DNA of 64,000 nt from NCBI RefSeq assembly GCF_001426345.1, contig NZ_LMEM01000002.1, positions 1 through 64,000 of the forward strand. The letters run 5' to 3'. Position numbers and translations under genes: made by a program. This document shows positions 25,077 through 32,705 of the stretch, piece after piece (position 1 is the stretch's first letter; each line of letters starts with the position of its first letter). The notes under the pieces were generated by a model. It was not told the origin of the DNA and did no database searches. It saw only the letters and a program-made list of their open reading frames with translations. The stretch comes from Devosia sp. Root436 (GTDB lineage: Bacteria; Pseudomonadota; Alphaproteobacteria; Rhizobiales; Devosiaceae).

Positions 25077-25727
25077 TCAGGTCCAGGTTTCACGAAGCCG
25101 CAACAAGCTGGCGGCGGCGGCATCGGTTCGCTCGATCACATTGGCCGACCTTAGATGCTGGGACGCAAGGTCGGTCAGAAATCGCGCCACATCGTTCTGC
25201 GAAGGTGCCCTCCCCAGTAGGTCCACCAATGCCGGTATGCTATCGTGGTATTGGTTCGGAAAGGGTGGGTTATCCCGCGCATGGGCGGGGTCCCAGTTCA
25301 CCATCAGGATTTTCTCGACCCCGCGCAGCTTCTGAGCTCTGCGCACAAGACCCTCCATTCCTGGCAGCAAGCGCGCCTCGAAAAACTCGTCGTGGGTCAA
25401 TACCAGGCGGATTTCGTCTTCTGTGACTCTGGAGTCGGGATATTCAGGTTTGGATCCCATCCGTCGGTCCAAACCAATCGCAACCTCGTGCAGATCGGGG
25501 GGCAACTTGGCGGTGGAGACGATCGTGCAACCCCGACCGTCTTCAATCCTACGTCCTTCGCCGTCGCGCCCAAACCTGAACGTCGTTTGGTTGGGCACGT
25601 TCCGGGCCAGAAACCCGGTGATGTCGGCGCTGTAAACCAGCAATAAGTCGGGCCGGCCATCCTCCCGAATGCCATAAATCAAGTCCCCAACAGCGATAGC
25701 TGAAAGTGCCTGTTGCCTAGACATCAT
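25077..25727 (-). CDS. Cassette gene B: two-part hypothetical protein within GTA cluster
   Basis: This is a 216-residue soluble protein. The first half (VGDLIYGIREDGRPDLLLVY ... LHEVAIGLDRRMG) looks like a compact alpha/beta domain. The C-terminal part (NPPFPNQYHDSIPALVDLLG, SQNDVARFLTDLASQHL) resembles the acidic helical pattern of small proteins often found as immunity partners, though I cannot name a family. The ATG overlaps the stop of the gene before it (ATGA). Low G+C sets it apart from the GTA genes. Confidence 0.65.
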   Translation of the reverse strand: MMSRQQALSAIAVGDLIYGIREDGRPDLLLVYSADITGFLARNVPNQTTFRFGRDGEGRRIEDGRGCTIVSTAKLPPDLHEVAIGLDRRMGSKPEYPDSRVTEDEIRLVLTHDEFFEARLLPGMEGLVRRAQKLRGVEKILMVNWDPAHARDNPPFPNQYHDSIPALVDLLGRAPSQNDVARFLTDLASQHLRSANVIERTDAAAASLLRLRETWT

Positions 25728-26134
25728 TTCTGTCCCATCGAGTCGAAGCGGCCCAGAGTCTCTTGCTGCTCAATGTGGGGCAGGTTCTCAATCCCCAGTA
25801 TCTTAAGAGCGCAACTCCGACACAGCGTCTTGCCAAAAATACGGTACATTCCGGTTGTACCAAAACTGCCGCCAAGCTGACAGCCACTGGAAAACCCGTC
25901 GCACTTTGGTCCGGCCGCCACCCGAATGTGTTCTGTCGCCGTCAGTGCCTGCTGGCTGGCGCTGAACAGGTCGTCGATCCACTGCCCGCCCTCCGGCGTG
26001 CCTTTCGGCGCTCTCGGCTGGTCGGGTCGATAGCGCCGCTCCAATGCTCGAAGCAGCAGATCGAATTTGATCTCCAGGGTCGCAAACCGAACGGCAGCAA
26101 TCGCCCGCAGTATTGAACGTATGGGCCGCGTCAT
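25724..26134 (-). CDS. Cassette gene A: protein with QPRxPxGxPxGGQW motif, Cys-containing C-terminus
   Basis: This 136-residue protein begins 3 bases after the portal stop. After a basic helical start it has RYRPDQPRAPKGTPEGGQWI (about residues 34-53), a motif I recall from many alphaproteobacterial phage-head-associated and toxin-like proteins. The C-terminal part holds Cys residues (GPKCDGFSSGC, TLCRSCALKILGIENL), possibly a metal site. It is coupled to gene B. By analogy with MuF-type toxins encoded beside phage portals it could be a particle-borne effector, but no catalytic motif is evident. Confidence 0.65.
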   Translation of the reverse strand: MTRPIRSILRAIAAVRFATLEIKFDLLLRALERRYRPDQPRAPKGTPEGGQWIDDLFSASQQALTATEHIRVAAGPKCDGFSSGCQLGGSFGTTGMYRIFGKTLCRSCALKILGIENLPHIEQQETLGRFDSMGQK

Positions 26135-26137
26135 TGG

Positions 26138-27301
26138 TCAGCGCTCCCCGATCCCCAGCATCGCCCGCTTCTCCGCGTCGGTGAGGAAATCCGCGCCGCC
26201 CACCCGGCTCCACAGGGCTGCCCGGTCCTCGGCCAGCGCTTCCACGCCGTCGAAATCGGGGCTCACCACCGCCCCGCCGAAGCCCGGCGACAGCCAGTTG
26301 CTCAGTTCATCCGCCACCCGCACCACCAGCGGGATCAGCGTCTGCCGCCACAAAGCCCGGTTGGCTTCGGCCAGGTTGGCATAGGTATTGTCGCCCGGAA
26401 TGCCCAGCAGCATGGGCGGCACGCCGAAGGCCAGCGCGATATCGCGCGCCGCGGCATGCTTGGCCTCGATGAAATCCATGTCGCGCGGCGAGAGCGCAAT
26501 GGTCTTCCAGTCCAGCCCGCCCTCCAGCAGCATCGGCCGCCCGGCATTGGCGGCGCCGGAAAAATTGGCTTCCAGCTCCTCCTTCAGCCGCTCGAACTGG
26601 TCGGCCCGCAGGCTCTGCCCGCCCGCCGAATAGACCAGCGCGCCCGAGGGCCGCGCCGCATTGTCGAGCAAGGCCTTGTTCCAGGTGCCGGCGGCATTGT
26701 GAATATCGAGGCTGGTCTGCGCCGCCTCCAGCGGCGCCATGCCATAATGGTCGTCCAGCGGATGAAACAGCGCCATATGCAGCACCGCCGGCACCGGCCC
26801 GGCATCCTGCCGCAGCCGCATGGTCCGCCCGCCGGCCGTATAGTCATAGGCTTGTGGCCAGCCATCCGCCCCGGCCACCACCTTCATGCGGTCCGGCCTG
26901 AGGCAGAACAGCCCCTTGACCTCGCCATCGACCACCCCCGCCTGCAGATAGGCATTGCCCGCCGTCTGCAGATAGGCATAGACCGCCTCGAGCATTTCCC
27001 CGCCCGATTGCCGCCCATTGGGCCGCGCCAGCAGCGCCGCCAGCGGATGCTCATCCACCCTTTGGCCACCCTCGCTCACCACCAGCGGCACCCGATTGGC
27101 CGCCTCGGCAATCAGCCGCACGCAGCGATAAACCACCGGATTGCGCGCAAAGCCCTGGTTTACCAGGCTCGCAAAACCCCGATTGCTCCAATTCGCCGCC
27201 CCCAATTGATTGAGGCTCAGCACGCTATGCCCGCCAAACGACTTCCGTTCCGCAGGCGTGTTCATCTGCCCGCCCAGAAGGCGGCTGATCCAGTTCGGCA
27301 T
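26138..27301 (-). CDS. GTA gp3: portal protein
   Basis: This 387-residue HK97-family portal begins MPNWISRLLGG. It has the conserved NPVVYRCVRLIAEAANRVPL near the N-terminus, then HMALFHPLDDHYGMAPLEAA and FGVPPMLLGIPGDNTYANLA, all diagnostic. It forms the dodecameric gate for DNA packaging. The ATG at 27301 is selected by family N-terminus; upstream frame is open but not portal-like. The gene ends 3 bases before the cassette. Confidence 0.92.
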   Translation of the reverse strand: MPNWISRLLGGQMNTPAERKSFGGHSVLSLNQLGAANWSNRGFASLVNQGFARNPVVYRCVRLIAEAANRVPLVVSEGGQRVDEHPLAALLARPNGRQSGGEMLEAVYAYLQTAGNAYLQAGVVDGEVKGLFCLRPDRMKVVAGADGWPQAYDYTAGGRTMRLRQDAGPVPAVLHMALFHPLDDHYGMAPLEAAQTSLDIHNAAGTWNKALLDNAARPSGALVYSAGGQSLRADQFERLKEELEANFSGAANAGRPMLLEGGLDWKTIALSPRDMDFIEAKHAAARDIALAFGVPPMLLGIPGDNTYANLAEANRALWRQTLIPLVVRVADELSNWLSPGFGGAVVSPDFDGVEALAEDRAALWSRVGGADFLTDAEKRAMLGIGER

Positions 27302-27375
27302 GTTGTCAAAATCCTGTTTCGCGCTGACGTCGACCACCCTCCTCCTTGTGGGGAGGGAGACGACTGACCCCGGAC

Positions 27376-28665
27376 TTAAAGCCCCCTTATCTGCGGCCTT
27401 GACTCGTTCAGCAGCAATTCCGTCACCGCCCAGACCAGCGCATCCACGTGGTCGGGCGAATGGCCGTCGCTCAATCCGTCCACCCTGAACGTGCACATTT
27501 CGTCTTCCAGGGCCGTCAGCCCTTCGGCATGGCGCACCAGCCCGCGGGCATAGAGCGCCGCCACCGGCTCGGCCCGGCTCCATTTGCCCCGGCTGGCCCG
27601 CACCATGCGCACCGGCACATCGGCATCGATCTGTGCGATGACAGCCGGCACCATGTCGCCGCCCTGGTTCACTTCCACCACGAGGCAATCGGCATCATGG
27701 CCGTGGTAAGCCGCCACCGCCCGCCGCGCCCAGTCGAGCGGCCGCGCCTGGCTCAGCGTACAATCCTGCAGCACCGCCACGCCCTCGCCGATCCGTCCCG
27801 CCACCACGATGCCGCAGGCATCCGACCCCGCATTGCCCGTCACCGGCGGATCGACCGCCACGACGATGCGCCCGATATCGCCGCCCTCGAAGCGCCGGAA
27901 CATGCCGCGCTGCCACAGCGCACCGGGCAGGTCCTCGATCAGTTCCCCATCCAGCTCCTGCCGCCCCAGCACCGTGCTGCGATAGCGCGCCACGACCGCC
28001 TCGAGAAACTGCGGCGCCAGTTGCGCCTTGTTCTCCACGGTCGCCATCTGCGTCACGACCGTATGCGGGTCCGCCAGCAGGCGCTTCAGCAGCCGGGTCG
28101 GCCTCGGCGTCGTCGTCGCCATCTGCCGCGGCCGCTCGCCCAGGCGCAGGCCGAATTGCAGCTGGTCCCAGGCGTCTTCGCCATGCGGCCATTTCGCGAC
28201 CTCATCGCACCAGGCCGCCGCGAATTGCGGCCCGCGGAACCGGTCGGGGTCCGATGCCGACATCACGGCGGCCTCGACCCCATTGGGCCAGATCAGCCGC
28301 TGCCCCCGCAGCATGGGCCGCTCCTTTTCGGAGCAGACATTCAATATGCCGCTCTCCCCGCGCACCATGATCGAAATGGCTTCCGTCATCGTCTCACCCA
28401 CCAGGGCGATCGGCCCGATTTCCTGCGCCGCCAGGCTCCGCACCCATTCGGCCCCGGCCCGCGTCTTGCCCGAGCCGCGACCGCCCAGCAGCAGCCAGGT
28501 GGTCCAGTCGCCCTCCGGCGGCCGCTGCTTGTCGAGCGCCCATGAATTCCAGTCGAAATACACGGCCTCCGCATCGTTTACGCGGTCGGCAACCTCTTGC
28601 GGGGTCAGCTTCAGCTGATCGACGAACAGGGGGCCTTCCGGTTCAGCGATTGCGATATTGCTCAA
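27376..28665 (-). CDS. GTA gp2: terminase large subunit
   Basis: This 429-residue packaging motor has an ATPase domain with Walker A GGRGSGKTR (residues 61-69) and acidic Walker B region (FAAAWCDEVAKWP). A nuclease domain follows, with Asp residues in VAVDPPVTGNAGSDACGIVV and a late VDALVWAVTELL. It packages headfuls of host DNA. Its ATG lies within the end of gp1 (23-base overlap). A 74-base gap with a partial repeat hairpin separates it from the portal gene. Confidence 0.93.
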   Translation of the reverse strand: MSNIAIAEPEGPLFVDQLKLTPQEVADRVNDAEAVYFDWNSWALDKQRPPEGDWTTWLLLGGRGSGKTRAGAEWVRSLAAQEIGPIALVGETMTEAISIMVRGESGILNVCSEKERPMLRGQRLIWPNGVEAAVMSASDPDRFRGPQFAAAWCDEVAKWPHGEDAWDQLQFGLRLGERPRQMATTTPRPTRLLKRLLADPHTVVTQMATVENKAQLAPQFLEAVVARYRSTVLGRQELDGELIEDLPGALWQRGMFRRFEGGDIGRIVVAVDPPVTGNAGSDACGIVVAGRIGEGVAVLQDCTLSQARPLDWARRAVAAYHGHDADCLVVEVNQGGDMVPAVIAQIDADVPVRMVRASRGKWSRAEPVAALYARGLVRHAEGLTALEDEMCTFRVDGLSDGHSPDHVDALVWAVTELLLNESRPQIRGL

Positions 28666-29071
28666 TGCGCTTGGCCAGCTTGTTGCGCAGGTCGGTCATG
28701 TCCTTCCCGGTCGGCGGCTCCACATTGGGTTGCGCCGCCCCCATCTCGATCAGCTTGTCGAGTGTCTTGGCCTGTATGCTCAGCACATTGGCCTGCTTGT
28801 CGATCGGTTCGTCCACCGCCGCCTCCAGTCGTCTTATCTGTTTGTCGAGAACCTTGAGCATCCGCGCCACCAGGTCTTCCCGGCGCACCACACGGGCCTT
28901 CATGCTCAGCCACCCCTCGACTTCCCGCCGATAGCGCAATTGCGCCGACGTGATGCCGTGGCGCTCGCAGATGACGGCGGGCAGGAAGTGGCGCCCCTCA
29001 TATTCCGCCCGGATGATTTCCCAGCGGATCGGAGCCCTCGGCTCCGCTTCGTGACCCAATTTCGTGACCAT
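28643..29071 (-). CDS. GTA gp1: small terminase-like protein
   Basis: This 142-residue protein starts MVTKLGHEAEPRAPIRWEII. It shows a helix-turn-helix-like region (YEGRHFLPAVICERHGITSA), then a long coiled-coil stretch (LKVLDKQIRRLEAAVDEPID, QAKTLDKLIEMG). Position at the head of the cluster and overlap with the large terminase match RcGTA gp1, which works as the small terminase. The ATG at 29071 is preferred because upstream codons run through low-complexity and repeat sequence. The main GTA promoter should lie in 29072-29196; no convincing consensus is visible. Confidence 0.8.
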   Translation of the reverse strand: MVTKLGHEAEPRAPIRWEIIRAEYEGRHFLPAVICERHGITSAQLRYRREVEGWLSMKARVVRREDLVARMLKVLDKQIRRLEAAVDEPIDKQANVLSIQAKTLDKLIEMGAAQPNVEPPTGKDMTDLRNKLAKRIEQYRNR

Positions 29072-29196
29072 GCCTGAACTATACAGGATCACCGTCACGC
29101 GGGGATAAGATGGATAAGTTCCTTTCCCACCCCGGCCACCGGAGCCACCCTCCACGCAAGGAGAGGGAGACGACTGCGACCTCACGGGCAAGCAAC

Positions 29197-29228
29197 AAAG
29201 GCCCCGCTGCAGCGCAACGGGGCCTTCA
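29197..29228 (-). terminator. Stem-loop terminator after the DUF2147 gene
   Basis: AAGGCCCCG and CGGGGCCTT form a 9-base-pair stem around an 11-base loop. On the minus strand it is followed by TTTGTTG. It sits between the DUF2147 gene and the GTA gp1 gene, so it would insulate the GTA operon from upstream transcription. Confidence 0.65.
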
Positions 29229-29250
29229 ACGCCGGCTATCGCCAAAAAAA

Positions 29251-29637
29251 TCAAATCCGCACGAAATCCACTTTCTGGCAGGCGATCAGCTGGCAGCCGC
29301 GCAGGCTCAGCTTGCCTGCATCGACCAGCGTCACCGAGCCGGAAACCGTGTGGCCATCATATTTGACGGTGCCGCGCCATTTGTTTTCGGCGGTCGCCTG
29401 CGCGCCCTGCACCACATACTGGTTCAGCAGCGCCAGGTTTTCCGGGGTCTTGGCGTCCTGTCGCAGCCAGGTCAGCTTGGCGCAAAGTTCGGTGCCGTCG
29501 CCGCAATAGCTCACGGCATAACGCGACTCGCCCGTCGTGGTCTGCCAGGTGCCGACCGGGGTCAGATCCTGGGCGAAAGCGGGCGCCGCAGCACAGAGCA
29601 CGAGCGCGGCGGCAGCGATGGTTTTTGCAATGGTCAT
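29251..29637 (-). CDS. Secreted DUF2147 protein
   Basis: This 128-residue protein has a signal peptide (MTIAKTIAAAALVLCAAAPA, cleavage after AFAQ) and a mature lipocalin-like DUF2147 domain (VGTWQTTTGESRYAVSYCGD, ENKWRGTVKYDG ... LRGCQLIACQKVDFVRI). Such proteins are periplasmic and poorly understood. The ATG at 29637 is chosen to place the signal peptide at the start. It is monocistronic by appearance, with the terminator at 29197 downstream. Confidence 0.85.
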   Translation of the reverse strand: MTIAKTIAAAALVLCAAAPAFAQDLTPVGTWQTTTGESRYAVSYCGDGTELCAKLTWLRQDAKTPENLALLNQYVVQGAQATAENKWRGTVKYDGHTVSGSVTLVDAGKLSLRGCQLIACQKVDFVRI

Positions 29638-29835
29638 GGTCGTTTCCTCGACGGTATCGCCAAGGCCAGCCCGTCGGGGCGCCACGGCGTGATGGATTGG
29701 ATTGGTTGCCCGAGGATTTGCCACCGCCCCACTGAACCCGGTGCGAACCGGGTGTTCAGATTGGGTTCATGCAGGTGGGGAGGGCTATCGCATATGGACG
29801 AAAGAGCCTTCCCGCATTTTCACCGAGCGTAGGCT

Positions 29836-29922
29836 CCCTCTCCCCTCAGGGGAGAGGGTGGGGTGAGGGGTTCAGCGCCGGTGAAGAGCACGAGGCCCAC
29901 CACAACGCTGAACCCCTCACCC
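29836..29922. repeat. Palindromic intergenic repeat, family A
   Basis: Its arms are CCCTCTCCCCTCAGGGGAGA on one side and the inner pair GGGTGAGGGGTTCAGCG / CGCTGAACCCCTCACCC. The right outer hairpin is missing. The Hsp70-like gene ends inside it at 29917. Confidence 0.75.
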
Positions 29923-31173
29923 GAACTTCCGTGCCGCGTCCATCGCCAGCCCCAGCCCCACGCTGCCCAGCACGTCCGTTCGCACCAGCTCTGCCGCCGG
30001 AAACAGCGCCCGCAGCCGGTTGGCAATGGCCGGCACCTGCGTCGAGCCCCCTGTCAGGATCAGGCTGTCGATGGCCCCTGCCCCCACCCCGGCCCGCCGC
30101 AACGCCTCGGCAATGGTGTCCTCGATGCGGCGAACCGATGCCTGCAGCGCCCTGGTCAGGTCGTCGATAGCAATGGTGGTCTCGATCCGCCTGTCGCGCA
30201 CCGGAAAGGCGAAATCCGCCGCTTCGGCATCCGATAGCGCGATCTTGGCCGCCTCCACCGCCCCCACCAGCCGGTGCCCCAGCCGATCCTCGATCAGTTC
30301 CACCATCATCGCCACCCGCTCGGGCGCCTGCGCCTCGCGCTGCGTGCCGCGCAGGTCGCGCAGGGTCTTGGCCGTATAGAGCCGGTTGATGCGGTGCCAG
30401 GTGGAAAGGTCGTAATAGGGCGCCACCGGCAAATGCCGCTTGCCGTCCAGCGTCATGGTGCCCAGCCCCAGTTCGGGCATCACCTTGCCCATGGACAGCA
30501 GCCGGTCGAAATCGGTGCCGCCGACATGCACGCCCGCCGTCGCCAGGATATCGCCGGCCCGGTCCACCGCGCGCGCCCGCTCGGGCGACACCCGCACCAC
30601 CGAGAAGTCCGAAGTGCCGCCGCCCAGGTCGACGATCAGCGCAAGCCGCTCGCGCGTCACCTGCCGCTCATAATCCAGCGCCGCCGCGATCGGCTCGAAC
30701 TGGAAGTCGACATGCCTGAATCCCTGCGCCCGCAAAGCGCCTTCCAGTTGCCCCTGCGCTGCCGCGTCCGCCACCGGGTCGTCATCGACGAAATGCACCG
30801 GACGGCCGCAGACCACCGTGTCCACCGCGCCGCCCAGTTCCGCCTCGGCCCGCCGCTTCAGCTCGGCGATGAAAATACCCAGAATGTCGATAAAGCCATA
30901 GCTGCGCGCCTTGACCCGCGTCGTGTCGCCGATCAGGCTGGTGCCCAGCACGCTCTTGAGCGAACGCATCAGCCTTCCGTCGGCGCCGGTCACATATTCG
31001 GCCACCGCCTGCCGGCCGAAATGCACGCTGTCATCCTCGAAGCCGAAAAAGATCACGCTGGGAATGGTCTCGCGCCCGTCCTCCAGCTTGAGCAATTGCG
31101 GCACGCCACCGCTGTCGCGCCGCGCAATGGTGGAATTGGACGTGCCGAAGTCGAGGCCGCAAACAAGGGTCAT
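29917..31173 (-). CDS. Hsp70/DnaK-like chaperone, YegD type
   Basis: This 418-residue actin/Hsp70-fold ATPase lacks most of the substrate-binding domain, as in E. coli YegD. Phosphate-1 motif MTLVCGLDFGTSNSTIARR, phosphate-2 region LALIVDLGGGTSDFSVVRVS and adenosine motif SLILTGGSTQVPAIANRLRA are intact. The ATG at 31173 gives the standard N-terminus. It stands alone, with 193 bases upstream that hold a degenerate repeat half but no clear promoter. The client is unknown. Confidence 0.9.
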   Translation of the reverse strand: MTLVCGLDFGTSNSTIARRDSGGVPQLLKLEDGRETIPSVIFFGFEDDSVHFGRQAVAEYVTGADGRLMRSLKSVLGTSLIGDTTRVKARSYGFIDILGIFIAELKRRAEAELGGAVDTVVCGRPVHFVDDDPVADAAAQGQLEGALRAQGFRHVDFQFEPIAAALDYERQVTRERLALIVDLGGGTSDFSVVRVSPERARAVDRAGDILATAGVHVGGTDFDRLLSMGKVMPELGLGTMTLDGKRHLPVAPYYDLSTWHRINRLYTAKTLRDLRGTQREAQAPERVAMMVELIEDRLGHRLVGAVEAAKIALSDAEAADFAFPVRDRRIETTIAIDDLTRALQASVRRIEDTIAEALRRAGVGAGAIDSLILTGGSTQVPAIANRLRALFPAAELVRTDVLGSVGLGLAMDAARKFG

Positions 31174-31366
31174 GGCATGCCATCCATTTTGGGACAGCGC
31201 TGGGCGGCGCAAAGGGACGGCTCTCTTAAGGGCTCAGTTCCTCGTTGGCAACCCGGCCGGCGCCCGCAACAAGAGTGGAGCCACCCCGCCCCCCTTGCGC
31301 GAGAGGGCGGTAATTTCCTCGTCCGGAAGAAAATACGGGTGAGGCGTTCTCTCCGCTAGTCGACCC

Positions 31367-32020
31367 TCAGGCCGCCCGGCGCTTGCGCTCCAGCGCCGGC
31401 CGCAGATCCACGCCCTGCATATGGCCCATGCCCCTGCGCTGGGCCTTCTTCAGCGCCTCGGCGGCTGCCTCGAAGAATTTCCGTTCATAGCCGCCGCGCG
31501 GATTGGTCACTGCCAGGCCCATGCTCAGCGTCACCATGCCAGCATGGCTTTCCTTGTGCGGCATGGCCAGCCGGCGCATGGCGTCGGCAATCTTGCCGGC
31601 GGTGGCGCGCGCCATCAGCGCCGGCATGTCGGGCAGCACGATGACGAAGCTGGCGGCGCCCAGCCGCAGGCAGCTGTCGCCCTCGCGCGGCAGCGCCCCG
31701 GTGATCGCCTGCATCACCGCAAGCAGGCACTGATCGGCCTCGGCTTTGCCATAGGCGGTAAAATAGTCGGCAAAGCGGTCGATCTCGATGACCAGCAGGC
31801 TCAGCGACACATGCCGCGCCGCCGCATGGCTCCAGCCCTGCGCCAGCTCATCCTCGATCCGTATGCCCAGCTTGGGCTTCATGCCGATGGAGCGCGCGAT
31901 GGCGGCCTGGCCATAGGCCGGCACCCGCTCCTGCCGCGCCGGTCGCAACGCGCCCAAAGCCGCCCGGACACGGGTCCAGAACGGCTCGCTCTGGTCTTTG
32001 GCAATCGCGGTGTCGGTCAT
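31367..32020 (-). CDS. Degenerate GGDEF-domain protein
   Basis: This 217-residue protein has a GGDEF-like fold (SLLVIEIDRFADYFTAYGKA for the first strand and helix, later MVTLSMGLAVTNPRG). The active-site signature reads GAASF where GGDEF is expected, so it cannot make cyclic-di-GMP in the normal way. It may bind a nucleotide or partner. There is no membrane segment. A CtrA-like box lies about 50 bases upstream (32068-32086), suggesting cell-cycle control. Confidence 0.8.
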   Translation of the reverse strand: MTDTAIAKDQSEPFWTRVRAALGALRPARQERVPAYGQAAIARSIGMKPKLGIRIEDELAQGWSHAAARHVSLSLLVIEIDRFADYFTAYGKAEADQCLLAVMQAITGALPREGDSCLRLGAASFVIVLPDMPALMARATAGKIADAMRRLAMPHKESHAGMVTLSMGLAVTNPRGGYERKFFEAAAEALKKAQRRGMGHMQGVDLRPALERKRRAA

Positions 32021-32067
32021 GGTTATCGCCCATCCTAGGCTCGCGCTGTGCGGGATCAGGCCACAAC

Positions 32068-32086
32068 ATGGTTAACGAGGTGTAAA
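32068..32086 (-). promoter_or_regulatory. CtrA-like box upstream of degenerate GGDEF gene
   Basis: The top strand reads TTAA-N7-TAAA at 32072-32086, close to the full CtrA site TTAA-N7-TTAA. The bottom strand also contains TTAACCAT, the half-type CtrA motif, at 32068-32075. It is positioned about 50 bases before the start at 32020. Confidence 0.4.
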
Positions 32087-32115
32087 TACGTAGGGGATCA
32101 AGCAGGGACACGCAG

Positions 32116-32571
32116 CTAAAGCGCCTCCGGCGGCTCCCATTCGGGCCAGTCCACCGCGTGCTCTTCCCACTCATCGGGCGCAATGTCCTGTTCGGCGAAG
32201 GTCCGGCCGCGGGCCGAAACGCCGACATCGACCACCGTCTGCGGATCGCCCGAGACCAGCGGGTGCCACCAGGCCAGCCCCTTGCCCTCGGCAATGCGGC
32301 GATAGGCGCAGGTGGTGGGGATCCACTTGATCTCGGTGACGTTCTGCGGCGTCAGCTTGATGCAGTCGGGCACCTTGGCCTGCCGGCCGGGATAATCGGT
32401 GCAGGCGCAGCTATCGCCATCGAGCAGCTGGCAGCGCACGTCCGAGGTGATCAGCAGCCCGCTATCCTCGTCCTCGAGCTTGATCAGGCAGCAGCGGCCG
32501 CAGCCGTCGCAGAGGGCTTCCCACTCCGCATCCGTCATCTCGTCCAGCGTTTTTTCGTCCCAGAAGGCCAT
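32116..32571 (-). CDS. ycgN: YcgN family cysteine-cluster protein
   Basis: This 151-residue protein starts MAFWDEKTLDEMTDAEWEAL. Conserved cysteines in CDGCGRCC, RCQLLDGDSCACTDYPGR and VPDCIKL probably bind zinc or an iron-sulfur cluster. The family (UPF0260) is widespread in proteobacteria and of unknown function. It is transcribed divergently from the penicillin-binding protein gene, with 134 bases between them. Confidence 0.9.
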   Translation of the reverse strand: MAFWDEKTLDEMTDAEWEALCDGCGRCCLIKLEDEDSGLLITSDVRCQLLDGDSCACTDYPGRQAKVPDCIKLTPQNVTEIKWIPTTCAYRRIAEGKGLAWWHPLVSGDPQTVVDVGVSARGRTFAEQDIAPDEWEEHAVDWPEWEPPEAL

Positions 32572-32705
32572 CTTAACCCAGCTCTGCTAAGCCTGTTGCC
32601 GGTTTGCTCTTGTCGGCGACGGAGCGCAATCATATTCCAGCGATAATGTTGCGTTGATCGCGGGTTGCGGACAACAGTCCGTGAAACCGAACTCCGGGGA
32701 TTTTG

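Noticed and set aside
12322-29071. Ordinary prophage instead of a GTA
   Set aside because: No integrase, repressor, replication gene or attachment repeat was seen; gene order and short tape measure match RcGTA.
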